Assembly: GCA_013076295.1 (NCBI GenBank)
Contig: RQOL01000519.1
Span: 2,346,488-2,410,487 of the forward strand
Source: Sanderia malayensis
Taxonomy: Eukaryota > Cnidaria > Scyphozoa > Semaeostomeae > Pelagiidae
DNA length: 64,000 nucleotides
Direction: 5' to 3'
Below the pieces are notes generated by a model. That model was not told where the DNA came from and made no database searches. It saw nothing but the letters and a program-made list of their open reading frames with translations. Made by a program: the position numbers and the translations under genes. Every line of letters begins with the position of its first letter. Position 1 is the stretch's first letter. Positions 14,973 to 27,800 of this stretch are shown piece after piece.

Positions 14973-16173
14973 TTAATAGTTAGGAGGTTGTTCTTGCTCT
15001 GTAGTTGCTGCATTAGAAGTCTCCTTCATCTCAGTGCGTTGAACATTTCCACCCTTGCGATACATAACAAAATGATAAAATGTCTCAGCGATAAAGAGAC
15101 CCATTGCAATCAAGCCGAAGACAGATGCTGCTTTGACTATATCTTCCCCATACTTGTTCAGTGTTATGGATGAGCATATGAGAAACACAAGTGCAGACAC
15201 AGCACACAAGACCATGTACGTCAAATTGCCAATCACAATCAATGGCAGCTTGTGAAAAACACCAATTATGTTCAGGAAAATATGGATGATTATGAATATC
15301 ATACCTGAAATAAAAATATCAGAATTATGTGAAGGAAGTCAATACGAAAACAATATGATATCACCTATTAACATTCTCATGGAGCTTACATGGCAAGATA
15401 GCCTAAAAATTGTTCTATGTAATTAGTTGTTGATGTGATAGTTTGGGTACATACACAAGCACAGTAGAGCCGCTGAAGGGAGGTGCAGGGCACATACCCC
15501 CACCTTAATTTTGTGTTTCTTGCCAGAACAAAGGTTTTTTCGGAAAATTATGATATTTTGCACCTGTCTCAAGTCGTTATTAATATCTATATTTACTAAA
15601 AGTTTATAAACAGAAGAGGCCTTCCGTTGCCATTATTTCTGTGGTTGTAAATTTGTTATTTCACTATGTTAATCTTCATTGTACAGCAGGTCAAAAAGCG
15701 GTACCGCTGTTGTAGACCTGGGATGCATGCAACTGGTTCCAACCATACTTCGCATAGTGAGGCTTTCTACAAGGTCAGGGCAACGTGAAATCGTATCATG
15801 GCCTGTCGTGGATAACGCGTTTTGTGGCTATTTCGTTTTTGAACGTTTTTGAACGAGGCTGAAAGTGAGTGGGCAACGTTGGTCATCGTCATAAAATATT
15901 AATCAGAAAGTTATGTTAAACATTGTGTTAAATTAAAAATAAGCCACACACACACACTCCCTCTCTCCGTTTCATACCTGTGGTGTGAATGAATATAAAA
16001 AACTTTATCGACGTTGCATTCACTGCTGAGACCGTAGACATGAGAATTAGGCCCAAAAGGACAACAAGAAGCTCCAGGCATTTGCCGAGTCCTTGGAATG
16101 TCCGAAAGTATTCCAGATGGCAGAATTTTTGGCAGCAGCCTTGCTTTGAACCTCCGCTTTCTTCGTCAGCCAT
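14973..16173 (-). CDS. MARVEL/CMTM-like four-helix membrane protein (two exons, 175 aa)
   Basis: Minus-strand exons 16173-15978 and 15304-14973 join in phase 1. The protein has a short acidic, Cys-rich cytosolic N-terminus (CC at 13-14). Four strongly hydrophobic segments follow at about 33-51, 57-81, 86-111 and 121-145. A hydrophilic tail rich in Glu, Thr and Pro ends in PPNY. This topology and length fit MARVEL-domain proteins (CMTM, MAL, plasmolipin), which work in membrane apposition and vesicle traffic. The start of TM1, GKCLELLVVLLG, resembles the conserved MARVEL start (residues 30-41). Two possible N-glycosylation motifs (NAT, NLT) lie near helix ends. I cannot assign a subfamily. It is tail-to-tail with ABHD6. 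Confidence 0.72.
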
Positions 16174-17746
16174 GGTTCCGACCTAAATGTTATTAAATCC
16201 AACTAAGGAAACGCAAAGCTATATTGTGATAATTATGTTAAAATGGCTGCAGTGAAAATCAATTTTCCAGTTCGCTTTGCATGCATCGCATATCTGGCGT
16301 TCTACGCGACACACCCATTCTCCTTCATTCTCCCTCCCCCCTTTGCCACGTATTGGGGGTTGGGGTTTTGGGCAAGGAAAAAATTGGAAGGAAAAAGCTG
16401 AGAGGTTTGATAATTTCATGGAATGAATGATGCAGCAAAAAAAGCACAAGAGATATAATGTAACAATATCTAGAACAGAGATTGCAAATGATAAATGATT
16501 CATATGCAACGCAGCGCCTTGGACATTAAAGTAAAAATTGATCATCCCAAAATGATATTGTAATCGATCGAAGATCGTTCTTTTTAAATTAGTGTCGTTG
16601 TCACTGTACGGCAATGAATTAAAGCTCGATTTTCTGAGTGTTTCATGATGTCGGAAATTTGTTTCCTATTCATGTCAATGAAACAAAATGCAGGATGGTA
16701 GAAAGAGGAAAGTGGAACGTCATGACGCTTTGTCTCTTGTCTTGGGAAATGAAATGAGACATTCCGATGTACGATAATTACGTTTATTTTCTCATGAACT
16801 TCGTTGTTTTTCGAGTGAAAACATTCAGTGTCGTCCTCCTGAATATCTATATATATTTCTATAAATTTGATTATATGTTAGCATTCATATAACGTATTTC
16901 CTCTATTAAGCGCCCACCCTCTATTAACCGCCCCCCTCCAATAAGCGCCCACCCTAAAATCAAAAAGTGTGAAATAAGCGCCCCCTCTATTAACCGCCCA
17001 GGGCGGTTAATAGAATTCTCACATTTTCACTGTTTGGTTCAAATAATAGCGTAGAAACATGTGAATAGACATCAATTCCCTTCTTTTATCAATGGCAACA
17101 TAAGCAAGTAGTTTAAGACCAAAGTTAGTCATTATATTTTAAAGAAAATGTCCATCTTTAATGTTTGTCATTTCAATGTCCATGTGTGCAGCTTTACCAT
17201 GCTGTCGCTTCTTCATTTCTTCTAAAAAAATGCCAACATAGCATTTTTTTAACGTATATGTCAATAAATAACATTCAGAACTTTGTTATTATACTATTAT
17301 TGTTAATATAAGATTATTGTTCTGTTTTTGAAGATGTTCGATTTTAAAATTTTAGGACTGTGAAATAACCGCCCCCCCTCTAATAAGCGCCCACCCAATT
17401 TTGCGAAATATTTAATAAGCGCCCGGGCGCTTAATAGAGGAAATACGGTACTCTCTGGTTTCTACACAATGGCCTAAAAAGGCTTGCTGAAAACAAATTA
17501 CATTACAACCAACAGGACTTTATCTATTCACACAATAACAGCGAGTTCTGATTGGTTAGTTTTCGAAAAGCTGCCATCTGATTGGCTGACCCGGTTGACT
17601 CATTATTCTTATTTCTCGACTTTTGTTTGCATCATAGTGGACTGCATGCATGCACACCCAAAAATACGAATTTTTAGTGCTATACACATCCGTAAACCTA
17701 TATTTACTTACTAAATTTGCTTGGAATTAAAGCGATAATAGTTTTC
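16174..17746. other. Divergent upstream region of the MARVEL and 4.1 genes
   Basis: About 1.6 kb separates two divergent starts. The 131-codon minus-strand open stretch at 16219-16614 has no family features and probably represents 5' sequence or chance. Most of 16892-17450 is one MITE. The last 300 bases before the 4.1 start hold no recognised motif beyond a plausible purine-rich start context. Confidence 0.4.
16892..17450. repeat. Long MITE copy, TATTTCCTCTATTAAGCGCCC family
   Basis: The stretch starts 'CGTATTTCCTCTATTAAG' and ends 'CTTAATAGAGGAAATACGG', a clean terminal inverted repeat. GCGCCC/ACCGCCC repeats lie near both ends, and the AT-rich middle has no ORF. At about 560 bp it is the longest copy of the family seen here. 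Confidence 0.75.
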
Positions 17747-20700
17747 ATGGCGAAACAAGACGCTTCTAATCCTGACAACGGGAAAGCCGAAGAACAAGAA
17801 CACAAAAAGCCTGACGAGGAGACGAAGCAAGAACGAAGACGAAAGCAAGTCGATAAAAAGAAGAAGTCGAAAAATGTTTTGACTTGCACCGTGCTTTCCT
17901 TGGATGGGACAGAACTTTCTATTGAAGTTAAGGTAAAAAACGATTAAATTAAGTTATAAGTTTTTCTTAAATAAGTGTTGTTTAACTAGTAAGGAACTTA
18001 GAAGTAGTTTATATAAATGACCAGCAATGGATATGGAACAATATGCACGTCTCTACTATGGCAACTCCCACATGGCTTTTCCAATTTTGATTAGGCCCAA
18101 AAGCGAATGAGTAATATCAGGACGTGAGTTTTTGGATTTAAATGAAGATGGAATTGTCCGCTTTTTATTTTGATTTTCTATACATATCCTGTCTGATTTA
18201 GAAACAGGAATCAAAAGATTAGCTTAGGTGAATGACGGGTGAATAAAGCAAGTCAAATAATGTGGTTTAGACATTCACTGTTGCAGTTGTTCAACTGGTT
18301 CCCAAATTGTTTTGATGTCTTCAGGTTTTATTTTATTTTCTGTTTTATTAATTGCAGCACTCTTGCTTTGCTAGCCATGACGCGAATGAAACGGATAAAT
18401 CGTGCACATTGAAGGATAGAATCGATTTCTTAAAGAGCAATTACCTGTAATTATCTGAAATGTCATGATAAAAATGTTGTCACAGATTTGCCCCTGCCTC
18501 AATTTCAAATTTTTCACCCCGTGGTCGATTTTGTCACCCCATGTTTAGAAACCCAACCCTGCTGTATCGAATTTCACATTGACATTCTGGCCCCTCGACT
18601 CAATTTTCAGCTTTCTTCCTCCTCTCCATGGTGACAGAGTAGTGTAACAAACTGAAAACAATATCTTTTATCTTGCACAATACATTGTTATGCCCAGCAA
18701 AAAGCTAATAATCACTGTCAATAGATCATGAAAAAGAGATAAATCTGTGGTTTTTGTTCAGTCTCATTGGCACCACATGAAGCCCAAGCCATTGCAAATC
18801 TGTTTACAAGATGTTGTCTGCAAATCTAAATTGTTTACTCTATCATTTTCCCATGTATTTTTGCATGCATTTGATGTTGTTTTGCTGACTTTGCTGCAAA
18901 TGATGTCTGTTATATTACAGAAAGTACCGTAATTTGATCAGTTTTGATATTGAAAAGCAGCTTATGAAAATAGTTATAGTATAGAAATTTTGATATTGAA
19001 ATTAATTGTTGATATTCAAAATGATCAAAGAAAAATTGTTCTTGCGTGAAGCTCTTGCTATAAATGGAAGTTTTGGGGAAAATTTCACCATAAGGCTGAT
19101 ATCTTTTGACATATTTTTAAACTCAACTTTCTTCAACAAGGAGTGTTTTTGTGAAGTTGTTTATGGCAAGGAAGAAGTATAAAATAAATTTTGAATATCA
19201 ATTGACATGCTCAATTAAAGCTATATTTTACTATTACTGAGGATTATCCCACAAAACTATTGGCATATTTTCCTGATGCACAAAATAATTATGCATGTTT
19301 CTATTGAATTCTCACTTTAGTCTTTTGTATTGGTAGAATTTTTCAGCTGTTTAATTAGTAGAGATCTCAAAGTAATCCTATTTAATTAACAACATATTTT
19401 TTGATTTCCTTTGTAGAAAAATTCACTTGGTGCAGCCCTGTTCACAAAAGTTGTCACCAATCTTGACATAGTTGATAAGGAGTATTTTGGATTGAGGTTT
19501 ATCAACGCAAGGACTTCATCAAAGGTAAATAAATTGCTTTGATGCAGAAATATAAACTGTCTTGCCATGATAAGCAGTTCTGTTGTTGATCTAAAAAAGA
19601 CTCACTGCTTGTAGATATTACACAGCTAAGTTGCTTAGAAAATTTATGAATACAGTTTTAGAGGATAGTAATTGTATATCCAATTTTTATTTACAGTGGG
19701 CCCTGTTGTAAAAAATTGAACTTTAGCTCGATTAGTACAGGCTACTCAATTTAAACATTAGCTATTATTAATATTATTATACCAACATAGTGAAACATTC
19801 TTATGTCAAACACACTTCAACATTAGTTTTGGACAGCATTGTCATACAACTTTTGCATCTATATAGAGCATCAAGAAGGAAAATTATAGTCTGCACTTTC
19901 AGCTGTATGTCAATAGGACTGTTTGCATTATTGTTCAAGACCAGCGTCTGCTCTGATGGAAAGCATTGTGTACTTTGATTACAGATATAACCGAATGTTA
20001 TAAATTTTTCATCAGATTCTGATGTCAATACTATAGTTTGTGCAGAAGTATGTGGGTTTTAGCAAGTATAACCACTGAAACACCAATAGTACCTGCTCTT
20101 TGTTTGAGTCTTTGCTTATATATAGAATGCATTTTTCCTATAAAGTTATATCTGTGGTGTTGTGACCAGGCAGGAAACCGTTAGATTACCTTTTGGGCTC
20201 CTTTATTTAGAGTGGTTTTAAGACAATCTAACGTGTTTGGAGCCAACAATTTTCAGCTTGTTTTACCCTTTGCCATTTTTCCTTATGTTTATGGGCTGGG
20301 GGAGAGGGGAGGGGGGAGAGAAATTTTTTTCCATTTAACATATTTTTGTTTTCCTCCAGTGCTGGCTGAATCTGCACAAGTCAATCAAGAAGCAACTGGG
20401 AAGTAAGTCCTGACATCTTAATGTATAAGGCTGGGGGCGCTTACTGGATTGATAAGCACCCTTGATAAGTGCCTCATATGCTTGGGGTGTATCAGACGCA
20501 CCAGCCGTATCACACACTGCCATATCAGCCGGTATATTGCTCTATGAAGTGTTTGATGGCGCATAACAGCTAGAAATCTATATTATTTGGGCATGGTAGC
20601 CTGAAGTATACATGATAGAAACGGCTGTTTGACTATGAACGGTGGAATAAGATGTTTGTTTTCCATTTTATCATAGTCGGTTCATTGGAATTTCAATTTG

Positions 20701-23700
20701 CTGTGAAGTTTTATGAACCAGAGCCTGATCGCAACTTGGATGAATACACAAGGTATGCCAATTGTTGCTGTTGTTGTTTAGATTTAACACCTTGCGTCCC
20801 TGTGTTGTGCTGGATTCTCGTTCTGGTCTTGTTGGCGAAGCTCAGAAATGGGCGAAAGCACAGGGATGCAATGTAGCAAAATGCTTCTCTGCTAGAAGCC
20901 AATGTGCAGCTCTTCGAATCTTTACGTGATGAAGTAGATCCTAGGTATAGCATCTTATCCAGCAAAGTTGTCAATCAAGACATGTGATTTCTTTAACGAA
21001 TTCATAGTATAATAGCCCACTATATAACGAGCCACTCGCATAGCGTACTTCGCAGTGTTACGAACTAAGCATCTGGCCCCATGAACTGCGTCAAAGCACA
21101 ATTTACTCTCAACTTAACAAAGTCTGGATATGATGAAATATTTTTGGTTCATTTCAGTGTTAATTATATTGAAACCCCACCTTGCGCTGTAATTGTGTCA
21201 TCTTGTTGCTTCCTTTTTTCACCCGAGAAGCAATAACATGTATACATGAACAAAATAAAAAGCTTGCTTAACGAATTGATGTAAATTTAATTGTTTTTTC
21301 AGATACTTGCTGTACCTGCAACTGAGAGAAGACATTGTTTACGGAAGGTTTGTTTGTATACATCACGGATTATAACAACTAGCTAACTAGCATATTCACT
21401 CCCTTCAGCAATGTTTGTACATGCGGATTTTAGGTTGAAGGGTTCAGTCTAAAGATTACTTCATTGTACAGACACCCTTTGCAGAATTGTACAGACACCC
21501 TTTGCTCATTTGAAACTAAAAAAATAAGTTAATTATCGAGAGCAAAATTTGAAGTGACCATAATCTGTACTTTGTTGAATTTCAGGCTGCGCTGCTCGCC
21601 AAGGATATACACTCTTCTCGGATCATTCACTGCACAAGGTAAACAGGGTTCTTGTCCATACTTTAACCCCCCGGACCGTGAATGTTTCAACTGTGAAAGC
21701 CAATGCAGGTCGTTTTACTTTGACGGGGGTGGTGTTGATTCCGAATCGATTCTTAACAGTGATATTACATGGCGATATATGTTAGCATGAGTACATTGCA
21801 TGATATCAAAGCAATGATGTACATAAATCGCAATTTTATTTATCTGTGGATTGAGGACTTTTGAATTGGTTAAATGTAAGGAAAGGGTGGTGGCATGAAG
21901 GTGAAGTAATGTAAGGAATTTGAAGTTTTCTGTTTTGGCTTCTATACAAACATGTCTTCCTTGGAATCAAGCTGTAATTTACCATATGCCATAAATCCTC
22001 GAATAAGCCACGGGGGCATATTTGCAAAAAACGAAGTTTTAACTGGATTATTGTTCAATATTAAGCAATATGAAAGCTATACGATGCAGTGAATCAATGA
22101 AGTTATTGGTTTAAACTTGTTGTTATTTACAAAACATTCACTAAACAACTTCAATGTCTGGAAACTTAGGCTGAATATCCTTGCAAATGATTATCAAGAT
22201 GGGGGCTTATTCAAGGGGAGGGCTTATTTGAGAATTTACGGTAATGAAAGCTTCAGCGTTATAAAGTATACCAGAGAAAGATGTAGCGCTGCAACTGGAT
22301 GTCACATGTTCTTATATGCGAGTTGCTGCTGTATTTCATCAGCGTAAAAGGCGATGCCATCTTTCTCGTGTACATTGTCTAAATCTGCAGTGCATCGTGC
22401 TATGTTGCTTGAAATAACCCATGTCTTACTCCGTGTCTTTAATTAGCTGAATTCGGTGACTACAATCCTGTTGAGCATGGCTACACTTATCTCGACGACT
22501 ATCAGCTCGGCCCAGAAGAGGTATTTCGCTTGTTTTCAATTCTTGTTTCTCTGTATCTTAACTCAGCCCTTTTATCATCTCAGTTCTGTTTACGTCTCAA
22601 GCGCATTGCTGTTTCTCTTTCAAGGTGATTTTGTGTTTCCTTATGTTGATGTTTTCAATTTTCTAACTGTCCAGGTCGAAAATGAACCAAAGTTTCTGCA
22701 AAGTGTTATTGATCTACATAAAGACCACAGGTTTGTAGGCACTGTGTAAATCGTGTTGCGTATTGTGCTACACTCTAATGCACTGTGTTATACTGTAATA
22801 CACTGTGTTATACTGTAATACACTGTGTGTAATACACTGTACTATATTCTAATGCACTGTGCTATACTGTAATAAACTGTGCTATACTGTAATGTACTGT
22901 GCTATACTGTAATGCACTGTGTTGTATTGTAATGTGCTGTGCTATACTGTAATGCACTTTGTTGTGTTGTAATATGCTGTGTTATAATCGGTCACACTGT
23001 AATAAACTGTGCTATACTGTAGCGTACTATATGCTATACTGTACTAAAGTAAACGTGCAGAAGGTACAAGGGAGACATAGCATCGCTTATGATGATGATG
23101 AATATAATGTGCTGTACTGCACTGCAATACACTGTGCTATACTGTAATACACTGCACTCTGTACTGAGCTAAACTTAGTACTATACTGCACTATTCATTT
23201 ACTTGTGTTAAATTGTTTATTTTTTGCAGGGGAAAGAGCCCCAGTGAGTGCGAGCGGAGTTTTCTGGAAATTGCCAAAGGGACACCAAGATACGGCATTG
23301 ACATCCACAACGTTAAGGTAATCTCAATATCTACTCTTGTACATACAAAAATAGTTTATACAATATACAACATGTACAATTCATTTGCAATGTTTACTCA
23401 TGCAGCAATCATCGCATACTATTTTATAATGTTCCATGTTATAATGATGAGAGAAAGTTTCTCTATAAACGTTGCAGTCATAAACACTCCTGTTCGTGAC
23501 AACTTCTATTTTTATCACTGAACAGATAAGCACAAACATATTCACAATACAGTTTCTGCTTCTCTATTCATGTGTTTTGATACTTTTTACTGATTGGCAT
23601 TACTTCATGTTGACAGGACAAGAAACGTCAGCCTGTTGAACTTGGCGTGTCTCACAAGGGAATCATCCTTTACAAAGATGGTGATCCTTACGACAGCTAT

Positions 23701-24800
23701 GGCTGGTATGCCCAGTTTTTGTATTCATTTCCTTTGTTATTGTTTAATACACAAACCAGCCGTTGATTCTTCTGGGTACTATGGTTTCTATAAGAGAGTT
23801 TTATGAGAGCTTTACCAGCCCAGAGGCAAATAAAGGGAAGTATAACTGTACTGTGCAATTCGCATTGAATAATTTGTTGTTGTTGGTGTTTAGGAAAGCC
23901 GTCGACATTGTGTCATACAAAAGGAAAAGATTCATGCTGAAGCTGTTTCGATCAGTGGTGAGAGCGCAGTGCATTGAATACAGTGATGCTTTGAATAAAT
24001 AATCGCCCCTTTAACACCTTTTCATTTCAACGAAATGTTTAATAAACGCCTATTTTTCAAATGCTTCATCAGATAGACGCTGCATCTAAAACCCGAATCA
24101 TTTAATAAACGCCACGGCGATTATTAAATTATTTGGGTTAAAGATGGGGCTATAATTGTTGGATTATATACATTGCCTGTATGGCGTGTTCATCCCGTGT
24201 TCATGCTTCTATATTTCCTGTACCTTCTCGGGTGTGCATGAAGTTTTATTGATTTTATGAATCGTAGAAGAGAAAGAATCCCCGATTCTGGTCAGCTACG
24301 AAGCGAGATGCAAAGAACCTGTACAAATCGGCCATTGAACACCATTCCTTCTTCAGGTAAATCTGCCAATGAACCCCCGTTTTCATTAATAATTGTCATT
24401 GCATTTAATTCGTACCTGGCTGTGAAAACAGGGTGTATGATCTCATAATTGTGACCATTGCTTTCTCTTCGTCCAGACTTGAAAACCCGGATCCGGAAAG
24501 ACGTAGAGCGGAAATGTTCATCATTGGATCGAAATTCAGATACAGGTAATTTCCATTGTTATTTATTATATTTTTGTAATTTTATTCTCTGTAATTGGTT
24601 TCATTATAATAGCCAGCATTGGTCCATCTCTAATACAGTTTTCTGTATACTGATGTTTCCAGTAGAGTTTTGTTTTGCTAGCTTTTTATCTAATTAGCGC
24701 GATTCGGTTTTTACTGTATTTGTTTTACGAGTCCTTCTTATTATTTTTATGATTATCATTATTATCATTATTATCATTATTATCATTATTATCATTATTA

Positions 24801-24845
<45 letters not shown>

Positions 24846-27800
24846 CTTTTATTTATTATTAATTTATTTAAAAGTTGTTTAAATACAATTTACAGCTATA
24901 CTTAGGCTAATTTATACCCAAGTCCTGAGACCCACAATAGCAAGATACAAAACATACAGTATCTCCCATCCAATCTTAATTGACTTGGCTTACACCGTAC
25001 TAATAGGAATTTGGCCCTGTGGTATGGCTAAGGCCCTGTGTTTAATGTTGCGATGCGTCGTATTGCGATGCGTCGTATTGCGAGGCGTCGTATTGCGAGG
25101 CTATGACAAAGTAATGAATCTTTTCTTTTCCCTTTCTCTGTAGTGACCGCACGCTTTACCAGCTCAGGAGCAGTCCGGGCGCTGTCGAAGATGGACAACA
25201 GCCGGGCGGAACGTTTACGCGTAGTCCGAGCAAGAGGCAGAAATCACTCAAGGACAGATCGGTGGTAAGACAACTGCATATGGAACCGAAACCGGCTAAG
25301 AAGAAACCGGAGAAAACTGAACCGGATCTCAGCGAGTATGAGGAAGTCGAGGTTGAGCAAATGCGGTTAGATGATGGATCATACCCACCGGTAATGTATA
25401 CGTTAATAGCTTGCTAGAGACATGTACCGTAAATCCTGGAATAAGCTCCCCGAGGTTTATTTGCAACAGCGAAATTTTAGCCTGATTATTGTTCAATATT
25501 AAGCAAAATAAAAGCTATACAATGCAGCCAATCAATAAAGTTATGGTTTGAACTTGCTGTTATTTGCAATACATTCGCTAAACAACTTCAATGTCTCGAT
25601 ACTTGGGCTCAATATCCTTCTGCTAAGTCACTTATCTGCTACAGCATCCATGGAGTTATCAGAAGTATCCGTATTAGAAGTTACGCGTTTTGGCGTCTTA
25701 CGGAAAGTTTGGCATTTCTTGGTCTGCTTCATGTTAATTTTAGTTGGCATCACACCATGTGGAAGGAAGCTAAACATTATCACTATATCTATTATTGTTA
25801 GGAGTGGGAACTTATGGAGGTCACCCTCCCCGATGGCACAACGAAATGGTACAGGAAGCGCATTGTGACAACGACCACATCGCAAAATTACGTCATACGT
25901 AAAGGAACAGAAGAGATACCACATGTGCTGGAGGACAAGCCAATCGTCGAATCAGAAACCGAGAGTGCTGCGGAGGACAGGCAAGTTTCCCCTGCGTCAG
26001 AGCGTGAAGATCACGGAGATACGCATCACCACGAAGAAATCGTAACAACGTATGTATTATTACGATAATATAATGCAAAGCATGGTTCACTCCCGCGCAG
26101 CGGGCGACTTGCAGCGAATGTCCTTGTGTAGCGAACTGAGTATTTAATCCCTGGAATGACGTCCATCACTTCTGAATATGATGGATGAGTTTTTATTCCC
26201 TGCATGCAGTAATAACCCGCATATAAGAACCAATGGATTAAGAACCTCTAGGCTGATATTTCTGTTCAAAACAATGGAAGAAACAATAGTCTATTATTTT
26301 TTATATGCGGGTTTTTAATGCAGCTTGCGACAGCTATGTCAGGTTTCCCCGCCTACAAAACTTAATTGAGAGTGATATATGTTGTATCGATTTTTGCCAA
26401 TCTCTGCAACGTGATGACTGAAGTTTCATGTATTTACATCGATATCTTTGTTCAATTTCAAATTCATGTAATTTAGCAACAATCAAACAGTTTTATAATT
26501 TAGGATGATAACAAACGGATTCAGAACAAAATAGGGTTACAAGATCATTTCTATATATAGTTGCCTAGGACACTGAGAGAACCGAAAACGGTTTTCGAGC
26601 CCAGTGCCCTAAAAATTTGTTTATTTCATGTTCTTTCTGAGGCACAATTAGAAATTCCTAGGAGTTGAAGCTCATATATTTTCTCTTTTTTTGATAGAAC
26701 AATCATAACTGAAACAATTGTCACGACACCTGAGACAAGAGTTGAAGATGAAGACGCCATGGCGGAAATAAGGTAAACGAGAAATGTCTCACACAGTTTT
26801 CAGCATACCGTAATGCTTCGATTAAACGCCCCCTTCTTTTAAACACCCCCCTCGAATAAAGGCCCCCTATTTTAAAATTTTTTTCAATAAAAGCCCCCCT
26901 CTATTAAAGCCCCCTCGAATAGACGCTCCTCTACAAGGGGGCGTCTTTTTGAGGGGGGCGTCGCTTAATAATTACGGTATGTCAGTTGTGTTACATTGAT
27001 TCTTGTTTGTGTGATCGGGTTTTTATGACAGCTATTACTTCATGTTTCAATTCACAGAGCTGCGTCGAAGAAGCCCAGCGCAGCCGTGAAACCGCGCGTG
27101 CGTGAAGATCTCGAGAAAGACGAGAAACTAACAACAACAACGACAACAACAACAACGAAGGTGTTGGTCTGTGACGTAGACAAAGTTGATCGCGAAAAGG
27201 AACTGCGACAACGAGAGCTTGAGCAAATAGAGTTGAAAAAGAGAGAAGAACAGAGGTATTATTTGAATTGAGGTTTAAAATATACCCCCGTCTCAGCTGC
27301 ATTATATAAGTCGAGGAGAATGGAATTTGTTTTGGTGCACGGGGGATTTTGTATTGTTGTATCAGCCAGTTGTATATTATCAGTTGATGCGTGTGCGAAT
27401 ATTGAAGGCGGTATTATAGAAAGGCTTTAGGAAAACATTTCTGACGTTCTGGAAATGTTTCGATTGTCAGTAATAAGAGTGTTGTGTGGAGGTTTCTGGA
27501 CGGTGTGTATGAACGAAGTATGATGAGGCTGTCTTGAAAGCAAGTTGTCTTCAAAGTAAAGTGCATTAATGTACAGAACAGTGTATTACACTATAGCACA
27601 GTGCATTACAGTATATCACAGTGTATTACAGTATAGCACAGTGTATTACAGTATAACACAGTGCATAACAGCATAGCATAGTGTATTACAGTGTATTATA
27701 CGATAGCTGTCTCATGTTACTTCATGGAATTATTTTGATTTTTATTATGATATTGTTTAGTTGAGATTATGTTTAGAGGGTGCATTGACAGGTTGATAGT